A DNA stretch of 44,514 nt from Bacteroidales bacterium (GTDB taxonomy: Bacteria; Bacteroidota; Bacteroidia; Bacteroidales; Muribaculaceae). Positions 16,657 to 25,663 of the stretch are shown piece after piece; the stretch's first letter is position 1; each line of letters begins with the position of its first letter. A program made the position numbers and the translations under genes. The notes beneath the pieces were generated by a model. The model was not told the DNA's origin. It made no database searches and worked only from the letters and a program-made list of their open reading frames with translations. The stretch covers positions 1 through 44,514 of the forward strand of contig DXXK01000086.1 of the NCBI GenBank assembly GCA_019416425.1. Direction: 5' to 3'.

Positions 16657-17769
16657 ATGACACTATATCCGAACCTTATAATCGATGCGTTGCGCGGGGT
16701 GCGCTATCCCGGCAACGGCAAGAGCATAGTCGACCTGGGCATGATCGCCGACAACATCCGCATCGACGGAATGACGGTAAGCTTCAGCCTGGTGTTCGAC
16801 AAGTCGACGGATCCCTTCATCCGCAGTCTGATCAAGACGGCTGAAGCAGCCATCCACACCAACATCAGTCCGGAGGTGCAGGTCACCATCACGCCGGAGT
16901 TCAAGCGCAACGTGGAGGAGCGCGTCAATCCGCTGCCCAAGGTCAGGAACATCGTGGGCGTCAGCAGCGGCAAGGGTGGCGTAGGCAAGTCGACCGTGTC
17001 GGCCAACTTAGCGGTGGCATTGGCTGCGGCAGGCTATAAGGTCGGTCTGCTGGACGCGGACATATTCGGGCCCTCGGTACCGAAGATGTTCGGCGTGGAG
17101 GACGAGCCGATATATATGGTCAAGGAGGAGGGGCGCGACTGGATCGAGCCTGTGGAGAAATATGGCGTGAAGGTGCTGAGCATCGGGTTCCTGGTGGACA
17201 AGAACCAGCCTGTGCTGTGGCGCGGCGGCATGGCGAGCAACGCGTTGAAACAGCTGATCACCGATGCGTGGTGGGGCGAGCTGGATTATTTCCTGATCGA
17301 CATGCCTCCGGGCACCAGCGACATCCATCTGACGCTGGTTCAGACGCTGCCGATGACGGGTGTCGTGGTCGTGACCACTCCGCAGGAGGTGGCGCTGGCC
17401 GACGCGCGCAAGGGTCTGGCGATGTTCCGTCAGGACCAGGTGAACGTGCCGGTATTGGGATTGGTCGAGAACATGGCATGGTTCACTCCGGAACCGCATC
17501 CGGACGAGAAGTACTACATCTTCGGCAAGGAGGGCGGCCTGCGCCTGGCGCAGGAGACTGGCACGGAGCTGTTGGGACAGATACCGTTGGTGTCGAGCGT
17601 GATGGAGCATGCCGACAACGGCGTGCCGGTGGCTGTGGAATTGGAGACGAATCCGGCGACAACCAACCCGGAGGCGCTGGCGTTCCGCGACCTGGCGTCA
17701 CGTCTGGTGATGGCCGTCGACCTCCGCAACGCCACCCTGCCCCCGACCACCAAGGTCGAGACGCATTGA
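16657..17769 (+). CDS. apbC: Mrp/ApbC-type iron-sulfur cluster carrier ATPase
   Basis: 370 residues. The N-terminal MIP18/DUF59 domain (1-85) is followed by a deviant Walker A P-loop, VSSGKGGVGKSTVSANLAVA (about 103-122), a DADIFGPSVPKMFG segment (about 136-149) and the LIDMPPGTSDIHLT motif (about 212-225). This is the MinD-like Mrp/NBP35 family, which binds and transfers [4Fe-4S] clusters. As in other Bacteroidetes members, the ENMAWFTPEPHPDEKYYIFGKEGG segment has no CxxC pair at the place where many Mrp proteins carry one, so cluster binding must differ. It is followed by a perfect palindromic terminator and a convergent gene. Confidence 0.92.
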   Translation: MTLYPNLIIDALRGVRYPGNGKSIVDLGMIADNIRIDGMTVSFSLVFDKSTDPFIRSLIKTAEAAIHTNISPEVQVTITPEFKRNVEERVNPLPKVRNIVGVSSGKGGVGKSTVSANLAVALAAAGYKVGLLDADIFGPSVPKMFGVEDEPIYMVKEEGRDWIEPVEKYGVKVLSIGFLVDKNQPVLWRGGMASNALKQLITDAWWGELDYFLIDMPPGTSDIHLTLVQTLPMTGVVVVTTPQEVALADARKGLAMFRQDQVNVPVLGLVENMAWFTPEPHPDEKYYIFGKEGGLRLAQETGTELLGQIPLVSSVMEHADNGVPVAVELETNPATTNPEALAFRDLASRLVMAVDLRNATLPPTTKVETH

Positions 17770-17795
17770 CGGCGGTTCGATATCAATAAAAACAT

Positions 17796-17837
17796 TTGAC
17801 CGTGGCGGCAGGGACATGTCCCTGCCGCCACGGTCAA
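17796..17837. terminator. Perfect 42-nt palindrome, bidirectional terminator
   Basis: The 42 nt are fully self-complementary (21-nt arms, GC-rich, centre ACATGT). TTTT follows on the plus strand and TTTTT within a short distance on the minus strand. It lies between apbC and the convergent secreted-protein gene and would stop transcripts from both sides. Confidence 0.85.
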
Positions 17838-17847
17838 TTTTAAAGCG

Positions 17848-18657
17848 TCAGCGGATCACAATCTTCTTGCCGTTGCGGATGTAGATGCCCGGACGTGCTG
17901 TCTCCGGATTGACCATGCGTCCCTGCAGGTCGTACATCGGGGTGTTAGCGTCATCCGTCGATTCCGAGCCTATGCCCTCGATGCCGCTCTCACCCTTCCT
18001 GTGAAGCTTCATGTATATCATATAATCCACATCCGGGAAGCCTGTGCCTGAAACCCTAGGATCGCCTATTCCTACCTCAATTAGCCATTTCTTTTCCTGC
18101 CAGTATCTTATTTTCCCGTTTTCCTTGTCCGAATACCAGAACGAGCCATAATTTTCAGGATAATCCAAATCGGCATTGACCACAGTGAACGTATTCCCGT
18201 CTTCGGAGATATTGAACGTCAATTCCGAAGGAATAAACTCCACGTGCTCATACTCGGTTGTATTTCCCTGGGACCAGACAAAACTTGCCTGACCGCAATG
18301 GAAATATTCATTCTCCTCGCCATCGACGGCAATGATCTGGCTGTCCTGAAACAACAGTCTGTCGTTGCTGACAGTACCCTTGATCCATGCCTCGGGATAT
18401 TCCGGGAATATCCCCTTGATGTACAGGTTGTCATTGTCGCGCACGATGTAGACATCCCTGGACAGATTACGTGGAATCATACTATTGACATTGGACTTAT
18501 AGTTATCGTAAGTCAGCACCCATTCCTCCTGCGGCTCGAAGAACGGAGGTGTGACGGGTTCCGCGGCGAACCCCTGCGCGGCAAATATAGCCGTCACAGC
18601 CGCCTGACAAATCAGTTGTGTAAATCTTCCCATAGCTTTTGGTTTTAGTGTTTTCAA
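17848..18657 (-). CDS. Secreted protein with T9SS-like tail (intact paralogue)
   Basis: 269 residues. A signal peptide spans the first 31 or so residues (GRFTQLICQAAVTAIFAAQGFA; an alternative start is Met9). The body has EEWVLTYDNYKSN, YIVRDNDNLYIKGIFPEYPEAWIKGTV and a FNISEDGNTFTVV strand and resembles small Bacteroidales surface proteins of unknown function. The C-terminal STDDANTPMYDLQGRMVNPETARPGIYIRNGKKIVIR is a compact T9SS type A-like sorting tail. The neighbouring gene at 18701-19477 is a clear tandem paralogue that has lost its reading frame; this copy appears functional. It is transcribed from the same strand as its broken neighbours, ending at the palindrome at 17796. Confidence 0.8.
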   Translation of the reverse strand: MKTLKPKAMGRFTQLICQAAVTAIFAAQGFAAEPVTPPFFEPQEEWVLTYDNYKSNVNSMIPRNLSRDVYIVRDNDNLYIKGIFPEYPEAWIKGTVSNDRLLFQDSQIIAVDGEENEYFHCGQASFVWSQGNTTEYEHVEFIPSELTFNISEDGNTFTVVNADLDYPENYGSFWYSDKENGKIRYWQEKKWLIEVGIGDPRVSGTGFPDVDYMIYMKLHRKGESGIEGIGSESTDDANTPMYDLQGRMVNPETARPGIYIRNGKKIVIR

Positions 18658-18700
18658 TTTATTGAAGTCTTAGGGCCTCGGTTCCGGCCGGTTCCCGGCT

Positions 18701-19477
18701 TCAACGGATCACAATCTTCTTGCCGTTGCGGATGTAGATGCCCGGACGTGCGGTATCGGGATTGACCGTACGGCCCTGCAGGTCGTACATCGGAACGTCT
18801 GTGTCATCCACCGACTCCGAGCCGATGCCATAGATGCCGCTCTCACCCTTCTTTGCGAAACTTATATTGACCAGATAATCCATGTCGGGAAAACCGGTTC
18901 AGGTCTCCACCCAGTATTCATCTGTCTGCGTATAATATAAATCGCGGTGTTTCCAGAACACGACATTACCGCAGCCCTCGAGGTTGTACCAGAAGGATGT
19001 AGCCTCATTGTCGGCGGTCATTAGCTTCCCGTCCTCCGAGATCGTGAAGGCTCCGTATGCGCTGTCGGACTTGAAGGTGTATTCATCAATCTCGTATGTG
19101 TTTCCATCCGACCATAACCGGTCAAAGGATCCACAGTAGAAATACATACCCATCTTGCCTATGAACTGTTCGGTGTCTATCTGAAGTTTGGAACCGTCGA
19201 TGGTTCCCTTGATCCAGGCTGTGGGGTACTTGGAGAAGATTCCCATTATGTACATGTTGTTATCATCACGGCAAATCACAATATCCCTGGTCTTTCCAGA
19301 CGTTGAGGAATACGATTTGTAATTGTTGTATTTTACCTCCCATTGCTCCCACGGCAGTCCGTACGGTGGGTAGACAAGCTCGACCGCATTGCCCTGGGCA
19401 GCGCACGCCACTGCCATGGCCGCGACGCAGATAAGTTGTGTAAATTTTCTCATAGCTTTTGTTTTTATTGTTTTCAA
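18701..19477 (-). pseudogene. Paralogue of the 17848 gene, interrupted by an in-frame TGA
   Basis: 258 codons with an internal TGA at codon 193 (18899-18901). Before it: signal peptide (MKTIKTKAMRKFTQLICVAAMAVACAAQGNA region) and the same architecture as the intact gene (WEVKYNNYKS, YIMGIFSKYPTAWIKGTI, FTISEDGKLMT). After it, in the same frame: TGFPDMDYLVNISF and the full sorting tail ending PGIYIRNGKKIVIR. In the intact paralogue the stop aligns with Gly in SGTGFPD, so a GGA to TGA change is the simplest cause. The product would be secreted without its T9SS tail unless the codon is read through. Calling it a pseudogene assumes the consensus base is right. Confidence 0.8.
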
Positions 19478-19600
19478 TTTCCCCGCGATGCGTCTTCCGC
19501 CGTCTCCGGGTTTACTTATAATTTGGACATATATCTTTCAAATTTATCCTGATGCTCTTATCTGACAAGCATTCTGTCATAAAACATGCTTTATGAACTG

Positions 19601-19631
19601 CAAATGTATTCATAAAATCCGAGATATACAA
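19601..19631 (-). promoter_or_regulatory. Promoter for the paralogous secreted-protein pair
   Basis: On the minus strand, TTG at 19631-19629 and TACATTTG at 19608-19601 are separated by 20 nt, which fits the Bacteroidetes -33/-7 layout. The start codon at 19477 leaves a leader of about 115 nt. Confidence 0.5.
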
Positions 19632-19690
19632 GCAATTTGTATAATATATTCCCCAATATTTCCGACTTTATGTAAATCGGTTGAGCTTTT

Positions 19691-19733
19691 CTGTCCGGAC
19701 CTGCTGGTTCAATGAACCAGCAGGTCCGGACAG
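19691..19733 (-). terminator. 43-nt near-perfect palindrome after the broken glycosidase gene
   Basis: Two 21-nt arms pair perfectly around a single A. It begins 9 nt past the stop codon of the minus-strand gene at 19742. No T-tract follows on the minus strand, so it may be a transcript-end stabiliser more than a classical terminator. Confidence 0.6.
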
Positions 19734-19741
19734 CTGCGACA

Positions 19742-21272
19742 TCATTGCACTGTAATCTTTCTGCTCTCGCCGTTCTTCTTCTCGATATATATGCCGGGAG
19801 CAAGGCTCATGGCATCCGAGCCTAGATATATGCCGTCAAGGCTGTAGATCTCGGTCAGGCCTTCCTCCTCACGGATCAACGGCATGTCAGAATGTCCTCC
19901 CGCTGTCGGAGATTTACGCGGAGCGTCATTGAGGTCTGTGCCAATGACTGTAACGGTGAAGTCCTTGGAGATGAAATCACCCTGATTCGTCTTGACTTTC
20001 AGGCGACCCTTGGTTGTCCCGGCCTTCACTCCGCTGACATAGCCGTCGAAGACCGTGGCGACACCTTCGTCATCACAGATCCATTCCGTTCCATATACCG
20101 TCACGCCCTTATAGTTAATGGTTTCATAAAGGATAGGACTCGAGTTCCGCCCCGAGGAATACATGTGTATGGTCCTTTATCTCCTTGTTGACTTTCCTGA
20201 CTATATCCCACACCGGAGTCTTCCGCCCATCCGCTGTAACGGGCGCGTAATAAGGACTTCCAAGATTCTCCGGACGTACAAACTCCTCTTTGTAGCTGAA
20301 GTGCTGGATCCCCTGGGCTCCGAAAGCCAATGCGTTGAACGCCTCATACCTTAGATATTCCTCGGTGGGGGTGGGATGACCCGGGACTGAGTCAAAGTCC
20401 TCGTTTACGCAGGTAGCCCTGCTCTGACAGAATGCCCAGAACGGCCGGTTCCGTTTCTTTGAAATCTCCGAATATAATTGCAGAGCTGTGTAGAAGTCGC
20501 GCAAGCGCTTTCGCCTAATAGTTACATCAACAAGTTTTTGTGAGTTCTTTACATATCCGGGATCTTTTTCATGCAAAGTATCCAGCACGAAAGGATAATA
20601 GTCGTAAGTAAGGACCCCCGGCTTGAACTTCTCGCAGAAAGTCTCGATATAATATCGGAGTGCCTCCTTGGCGCTATTATTGCCATTGGGACTCAGTTTG
20701 TCTTTAACTTGTGGATCTCCGTAGAGATTGGTCCAGGTCATTCTTGTGGTGTCATATTGAGCCATGGTCCGGAAGAACGGCACCTGGTAGTCGAATTCAT
20801 AATATGCAGGTTCGTCTGTAAGCATCCATCCTGTGATCGGAGTCCTGTTGCCGGAGATGGCATATCGCAGGTAATTATTGTACGTTCTGTCCATATGATA
20901 CGGCATCGACTTGGGGTCGATATGGTTGACCGTATCGGCATACCATTCAAACCTCGGGATGAGGTTGACTTTAATCGTATCCTGCCCGGCGACTGGATTC
21001 AATGCGGGAATCAGGAGCGGGAAATGGGAATTGAACACAAGGGCCGCGTTGAATCCGCAATCCACGAAATCCCTGTACACCTGCGCGGATGTCTCGGTCT
21101 GCATGCCCCAGCTCATGATGGGGAACTCCCCGGGCGTCGGCGATATATAGGGATAGGGCTCCCTATTCGCCCAGGAGTCTTTATCTCCGTAATTGTCGGC
21201 GAATGCAGCCGATGCCATGCCCAGCACGGCAAGCGGTATCGTCAACAGCAACAATTGCAACTTTGTCTTCAT
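19742..21272 (-). pseudogene. Secreted TIM-barrel glycosidase-like gene, frameshifted
   Basis: The ATG at 21272 starts a signal peptide (MKTKLQLLLLTIPLAVLGMA, ending SAAFA). The following 380 residues look like a barrel glycoside hydrolase of uncertain family, with FPIMSWGMQTE near the start, GWMLTDEPAYYEF carrying a candidate acid/base Glu, and IQHFSYKEEF near the end. That frame stops at 20124. A second frame picks up from about 20160 and encodes a BIG2-like domain (GTEWICDDEGVATVFDGYVSGVKAGTT) and a T9SS-like tail (GLTEIYSLDG to RKITVQ at 19742), with no signal of its own. Joining them needs one extra base removed; the GGGG run at 20150-20153 is the obvious slippage point. Either a frameshift mutation or a consensus error. 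Confidence 0.75.
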
Positions 21273-21383
21273 GTTGTAATTATGGTTTGTTGATGTATTA
21301 ATTGAATACAAAAAGCATTAATGATAGCTCCGACTATGGTTGATGTTTGTCTGTCGGATCCAGGAACTGCTAAACCTTTATAG

Positions 21384-21776
21384 TTATAGAGGTAAATCTA
21401 TCCAAGCCGACAGATAATAGCCTGAGAAGTTGATTCTGATCTCGGCCGGTTCTTCCAGTTCCGCCAGCTGCATAATGAAGTCAGGTTCATTATACCAAAC
21501 TCCCAGACATTAATTATCAGTGTATACCTGATATGAAGTCACCTGTGATTTATCCAGACCAGGAATCTGGATTCCATTCTCTATGTCAATGGTTCCAACT
21601 ATGGTTTTGCCCGGCATGCGGATGCCCTCCGGATCCTCGTCTTTGGGATTTTGGTTAGGTTCGGTTTGTACAATAACCTGGAACTGCACCGACTTCCGGG
21701 TCCCGCTGTCGGCGTAGAGGCATGCGCATGTCATGAGCATGGCCGTTATAAGTGTTAGGAATCGTCTTAATTTCAT
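21384..21776 (-). pseudogene. DUF3244-like small secreted protein, interrupted by an in-frame TAA
   Basis: 130 codons with TAA at codon 89 (21510-21512). The first part has a signal peptide (MKLRRFLTLITAMLMTCACLYA) and a strand-rich body (GKTIVGTIDIENGIQIPG, TSYQVYTDN). After the TAA the same frame stays open for 41 codons and reads CLGVWYNEPDFIMQL, then INFSGYYLSAWIDLPL, which is the kind of C-terminal strand pair (L-x-x-L..Y-x-I-x-F) that closes DUF3244-type domains. The part before the stop is therefore not a complete domain. The function of this family is unknown. The assignment to DUF3244 is by pattern only. Confidence 0.6.
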
Positions 21777-21800
21777 AAGTCGTATTATTGGTTAATGGGG

Positions 21801-21833
21801 CGAAGTTACAACACATGACCGATATTTGGCAAA
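21801..21833 (-). promoter_or_regulatory. Promoter for the DUF3244-like gene
   Basis: On the minus strand, TTTG at 21833-21830 and TAACTTCG at 21808-21801 are 21 nt apart, a near-consensus Bacteroidetes promoter. The start codon is 25 nt downstream. Confidence 0.5.
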
Positions 21834-21973
21834 TATTCATGTTGAGAAAAAGTTGAATCCTTACTTTCGCGGTCCTCAACATGCCTCAACATAACATTTC
21901 AGGGGGTTGAAATGTTATATAAATTCTTGTTTTATCCCTAAATATCAAGGAATTGCCATAAAATCAATTTTAA

Positions 21974-22005
21974 TTTGCAAAACTGAGTCAAAGCGTGTAA
22001 CTTTG
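21974..22005 (+). promoter_or_regulatory. Promoter for the TPR-HTH regulator gene
   Basis: TTTG at 21974-21977 and TAACTTTG at 21998-22005 are separated by exactly 20 nt, a consensus -33/-7 pair. The ATG at 22056 is 51 nt further on. It is divergent from the promoter of the minus-strand secreted-protein genes. Confidence 0.7.
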
Positions 22006-22055
22006 CAACTCCTATCTACTCTCATAAAAACCATTTCATTCCTATTTGATTCCGT

Positions 22056-23738
22056 ATGAACACATTTTTCAATCGATTTTGGTTTACCAAGTATGCAGTG
22101 GCTTTGATTATTGTCGCTATGTTGCTTCCGGGCTGTTCGGAAAGGGGACACGACAGGCAGCTTGAGCAGATCAACCGACTCTCGGATACACACCCGGATT
22201 CGGCTAAGAAACTTCTTGACTCAATAAACCCGGAACTTCTTGGCTCAAGAGACAGGCATTATCTCGATTTCCTGACAGTCAAGGTTGATGACAGAAACTA
22301 TAAAAGACATACGTCGGACAGCCTGATATTGGATTATTTGAAATATGTCGATAAACATGAGCCCGCGAATGTGACAAGCGAGGCGTATTACTACGCCGGA
22401 CGCGTGTACAGCGACCTCAATGACTATCCCGACGCCATTAAATATTACCATAAGGCGTTGGACCGCCTTCCCGAAGATTCACTGAACGGCAGGCTGCATT
22501 ACAGGATATTGAGCCAGACCGGCAAACTGTTATGCGACATGAGGCTTCAGCGCGAGGCCATAAGATACCTAAGCCAGGTCAACAGGATATTGCGGTCGAA
22601 AAACGACTCCGTCAGTCTGGTCCATAACCTACACATGCTGCGTATAGCCCATTTACGCCTCAAGAACGCTGATTCGGCAAAGATGTATGCATCCGAGGCA
22701 CTGCGGTTATGTCCCGCGGATAACAGGCACCTGAAGGCAAAATCAAGGATGCTGCTGGCCGAGGTCTACTACATCATGGGCAATACAGACTCCGCGCTGA
22801 AACTCATCAGGCATGCCCCGGAACAAGTGAAGCCTATATCCAGGAACGCGGCCCTGTCCATAGCCGCAGATATTTATCAGTCCGCCAATATCAATGATAC
22901 CGCCTGGATGTATACGCGACAGCTGATAGCATCGGAAGACACTCTGAACAAGCGCAATGGCTATAGATTGATTCTTTCATCATCGCTGGCTGACGAGCTG
23001 CCGCGTGACTCCGTCCGGAAATACCTTGTGGCCTATCATGACATCCTGGAGGATTTCTATAACCGGAACAATGCCGAGGAAGCCACATTGCAGCATACAG
23101 TATACAACTACGACCGGCATGACCGCGCCCGTAAGGCCGCGGAAAGGGAAAGCCGCCATCGACTTGTGTGGATTGCCGGGTTTGCCATCGTAACTGTTTT
23201 TCTGCTCATGATATCCCTCGTGCTGTATGAGCGCCAAAGGCGAAGCCGCGCGGAATTGAAAATGGCCGGAGTCCGAATCGCCGAGCTTCAGGACCAGATG
23301 AGGCATGCCGCCCCGGTTGACAAGACACGGGAGGAACTTGTCGATGTGTTACGCACCACCTATGGGAACGGCCTTAAGGTCAAGCTGGACGAGGGAATCC
23401 TAAACTCGCCGGAATACGCCGAGATTAAAAGAAGGCTCGGGGAGAATTCAACGATGGTGGATACGGATGATTATTGGGCCGACATGGAACGTATGATCAC
23501 CGCTGCCCATCCCTAGCTTAAGGAGACACTGGAGCTGCTGACTGTGGACAGGCTCACGGATCTGGACTGGCATATATGCATAATGGTTAAATGCAAGATA
23601 TCCCAGGTTGAGATGGCCCGGTTGCTCTGCGTGACCCGCTCGGCTGTGACCCATCGTCTCAAAGCGGTTTCCAGAAAGGTGTTCGACGACAAGGGCAGCA
23701 CCAAAATGATCACGGGGGCCGTAATGCTGATTAATTAA
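22056..23738 (+). pseudogene. TPR lipoprotein with C-terminal HTH, split by an in-frame TAG
   Basis: 560 codons with TAG at codon 487 (23514-23516). The N-terminus is a lipoprotein signal (LIIVAMLLPGCSE), followed by TPR-like helical repeats (about 30-350; AYYYAGRVYSDLNDYPDAIKYY and others), a transmembrane segment (about 368-390), a coiled coil (ERQRRSRAELKMAGVRIAEL) and a linker. After the stop the frame continues with LKETLELLTVDRLTDLDWHICIMVKC and a clear helix-turn-helix, ISQVEMARLLCVTRSAVTHRLKAV, as in known Bacteroidales TPR-TM-HTH regulators. Without readthrough the protein is membrane-bound but lacks its DNA-binding domain. A CAG to TAG change would explain it. It is divergent from the decayed secreted genes. 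Confidence 0.82.
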
Positions 23739-23871
23739 AGCGCATTTTGATTATAAAAATCCGGACACGGCAGGATTATTTTTTCGTCAGGGCCATGCAA
23801 TATCAGGCTATGATTCTCATCTACGATAATGAGAGCTTCAATCATAATAGCAACCATTAAAAAGCAAATTC

Positions 23872-25113
23872 ATGAGACAATCAGTACATTCGGCCCTGAT
23901 CTGGGCCCTGATCTGCGTGCTGTCGGCGACACTGGGACTGGTGTCGTGCGCCAGCAATGAGCCGGACGGAAATGAGCCGGACGGAAATGAAGACAAGCCA
24001 TTCGTGCCAATAGAATTGACAAGAGCCCAACAGGATGCGGTCAGCTCAACCAACAGGTTCGCCTGCCGGTTACTGTCCGAATCGGATACAAAAGAGGACA
24101 ATGTGATCCAGAGTCCGTTGAGCGTTGCCACCACGCTGTCGATGCTGGCATCCGGAGCCGATGGAGAGACCCGAGACGAGCTGCTTTCCGTTCTCGGATA
24201 TGACGACATGTCGACCCTCATTTCATGCCACAGCATCCTGAGCCAACGACTTCCGCAAGCCGACAGCAAAGTCGCCCTGAACCTGGCCAATTCCATGTGG
24301 CTCAATACCGGCTTCAAGATCAAGGAACCGTATGCAATGCTGTTGCGGGACGTATTCAATGCCGTGGCATTCAATGCGAACCTGGGAACCGAGCAGGCCA
24401 TGAACCAGATCAACGAATGGTGCGCCAACGTCACCAACGGGATGATTCCGAAACTCCTGGATGCCCCGATAGACGGAGCTTTTGCGCTAATCAACGCCGT
24501 ATACTTCAACGGGCGCTGGAGGGAAAAGTTCAACAAGGAAGATACACATGACGGATTATTCACAAACGCCGACGGCACCACGTCGAGGATTCCGATGATG
24601 CGTGCCAAGACCCTCCATTTAGACTATGCCGACGGCGAGTATGCCGAGGCTGTCCGGCTGCCATACGGCAACGGGGCATTTTACATGCAGCTGGTGCTTC
24701 CGCATGAGGGCAACACCCCCGAAAATACAGCAGCTGCCTATGCCTCCGATGATTTCACCGAACCTGGATTCACGGTTACCGCAGTCGACCTGACGATGCC
24801 GAGATTCTCCATTGAGTCCCGGTTCGACCTGATCAAGCCGTTGCAGAATCTCGGAGCCGTCAAGGCATTCGGTCCGGACGCGGACTACTCGATGATTACT
24901 GACGGCAAGCTTGGAATCAACATGGTTAGCCACAATGCTGTAATCCAGGTAGACGAGGAAGGCTCAAAGGCTTCGGCCGCAACCATAATCGGAGTTGACA
25001 CTTCAGCCGGAGGCTCCTTGATTGAGTTGAACTTCAACCGCCCGTTCCTGTTCTTCATTAAGGAGAAAAGCACTAACGCCGTAGTGTTCAGCGGAATAGT
25101 CCGTAAAATATAA
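23872..25113 (+). CDS. Serpin-family lipoprotein protease inhibitor
   Basis: 413 residues, with a lipoprotein signal (LGLVSCAS, Cys27) and then a linker in which a 15-nt unit encoding NEPDG is tandemly duplicated (23956-23985). The serpin fold follows from about residue 50: NVIQSPLSVATTLSMLASGADGETRDELL, FALINAVYFNGRWREKF, and FNRPFLFFIKEKSTNAVVFSGIV near the end. The reactive-loop hinge EEGSKASAATIIG (about 361-373) keeps the small residues needed for inhibition. Counting 17 residues from the hinge Glu puts P1 at Ser within VDTSAGG, which would suit elastase-like proteases. It is likely displayed on the cell surface against host or neighbour proteases. A BACON-like lipoprotein gene follows after 33 nt. 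Confidence 0.92.
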   Translation: MRQSVHSALIWALICVLSATLGLVSCASNEPDGNEPDGNEDKPFVPIELTRAQQDAVSSTNRFACRLLSESDTKEDNVIQSPLSVATTLSMLASGADGETRDELLSVLGYDDMSTLISCHSILSQRLPQADSKVALNLANSMWLNTGFKIKEPYAMLLRDVFNAVAFNANLGTEQAMNQINEWCANVTNGMIPKLLDAPIDGAFALINAVYFNGRWREKFNKEDTHDGLFTNADGTTSRIPMMRAKTLHLDYADGEYAEAVRLPYGNGAFYMQLVLPHEGNTPENTAAAYASDDFTEPGFTVTAVDLTMPRFSIESRFDLIKPLQNLGAVKAFGPDADYSMITDGKLGINMVSHNAVIQVDEEGSKASAATIIGVDTSAGGSLIELNFNRPFLFFIKEKSTNAVVFSGIVRKI

Positions 25114-25146
25114 AATCGTTTGATTAAACAAATAGAAATTGAAGAG

Positions 25147-25602
25147 ATGAGAAAGAACGTATTGGCTTGGATGGCAACGGCAGTGGTGTCGCTGCTGTCG
25201 GTCGGACTGACCGGGTGCCACAAGGATGAGCTGATCGGCGATTGGGACCCGATGGAATGGAAGGCCGATGTAAAGATGAAAAACCATACGGTGACCGTAC
25301 CGCCGCAAGGAGGGACATATCAGTTCACGTGCACGAATTACCAGAGTTTCTGGCTCAGTGACATCGAAGAAGAGATATTCGACAAGGTCACCAACCGGCT
25401 GACCGTCACATACTCTCACCCCAAGGAAGACGACAATGACTACCGCAACATCAAGGGTGAATGGGTAGAGGCATCGGTACATGGCAACGTGATGACAGTT
25501 GCCGTCGCACCCAACGGGACAGGCAGAAACCGGTCGGCCAAAGTCGTTCCTACCGGTGGCGACATATTCGACTATTTCTACTTTGAACAGCCGGTGGAAT
25601 AA
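25147..25602 (+). CDS. BACON-like surface lipoprotein
   Basis: The ATG at 25147 gives 151 residues beginning MRKNVLAWMATAVVSLLSVG with lipobox LTGC (Cys about 23). The rest is one beta domain with NHTVTVPPQGGTYQFTCTNYQSFWLSDI, SVHGNVMTVAVAPNGTGRNRSAKV and a terminal FDYFYFEQ strand. The order - P-x-x-G-G-T-Y-x-F, then N-x-x-G-x-x-R-x-x-x-v, then f-x-Q - is that of BACON-type modules, often attached to glycan-binding proteins. It follows the serpin gene in the same operon. The role is unknown; a partner of the serpin on the cell surface is only a guess. Confidence 0.75.
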   Translation: MRKNVLAWMATAVVSLLSVGLTGCHKDELIGDWDPMEWKADVKMKNHTVTVPPQGGTYQFTCTNYQSFWLSDIEEEIFDKVTNRLTVTYSHPKEDDNDYRNIKGEWVEASVHGNVMTVAVAPNGTGRNRSAKVVPTGGDIFDYFYFEQPVE

Positions 25603-25620
25603 CGCGCCGCCACATGCGAT

Positions 25621-25660
25621 AAAAAGAATCAGGAGGACTCCGCGTCGCGAGGTCCTCCTG
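25621..25660 (-). terminator. Rho-independent terminator of tRNA-Leu
   Basis: On the minus strand a 9-bp stem (CAGGAGGAC / GTCCTCCTG, 25660-25652 and 25638-25630) with a GC-rich loop is followed by ATTCTTTTT (25629-25621). It starts 4 nt past the mature 3' end of the tRNA. Confidence 0.85.
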
Positions 25661-25663
25661 CTG

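Noticed and set aside
18899..18901. Selenocysteine or stop-codon reassignment at the TGA
   Set aside because: The paralogue has Gly at this place, not Cys, no SECIS-like hairpin follows directly, and other genes here end normally in TGA, TAA and TAG.
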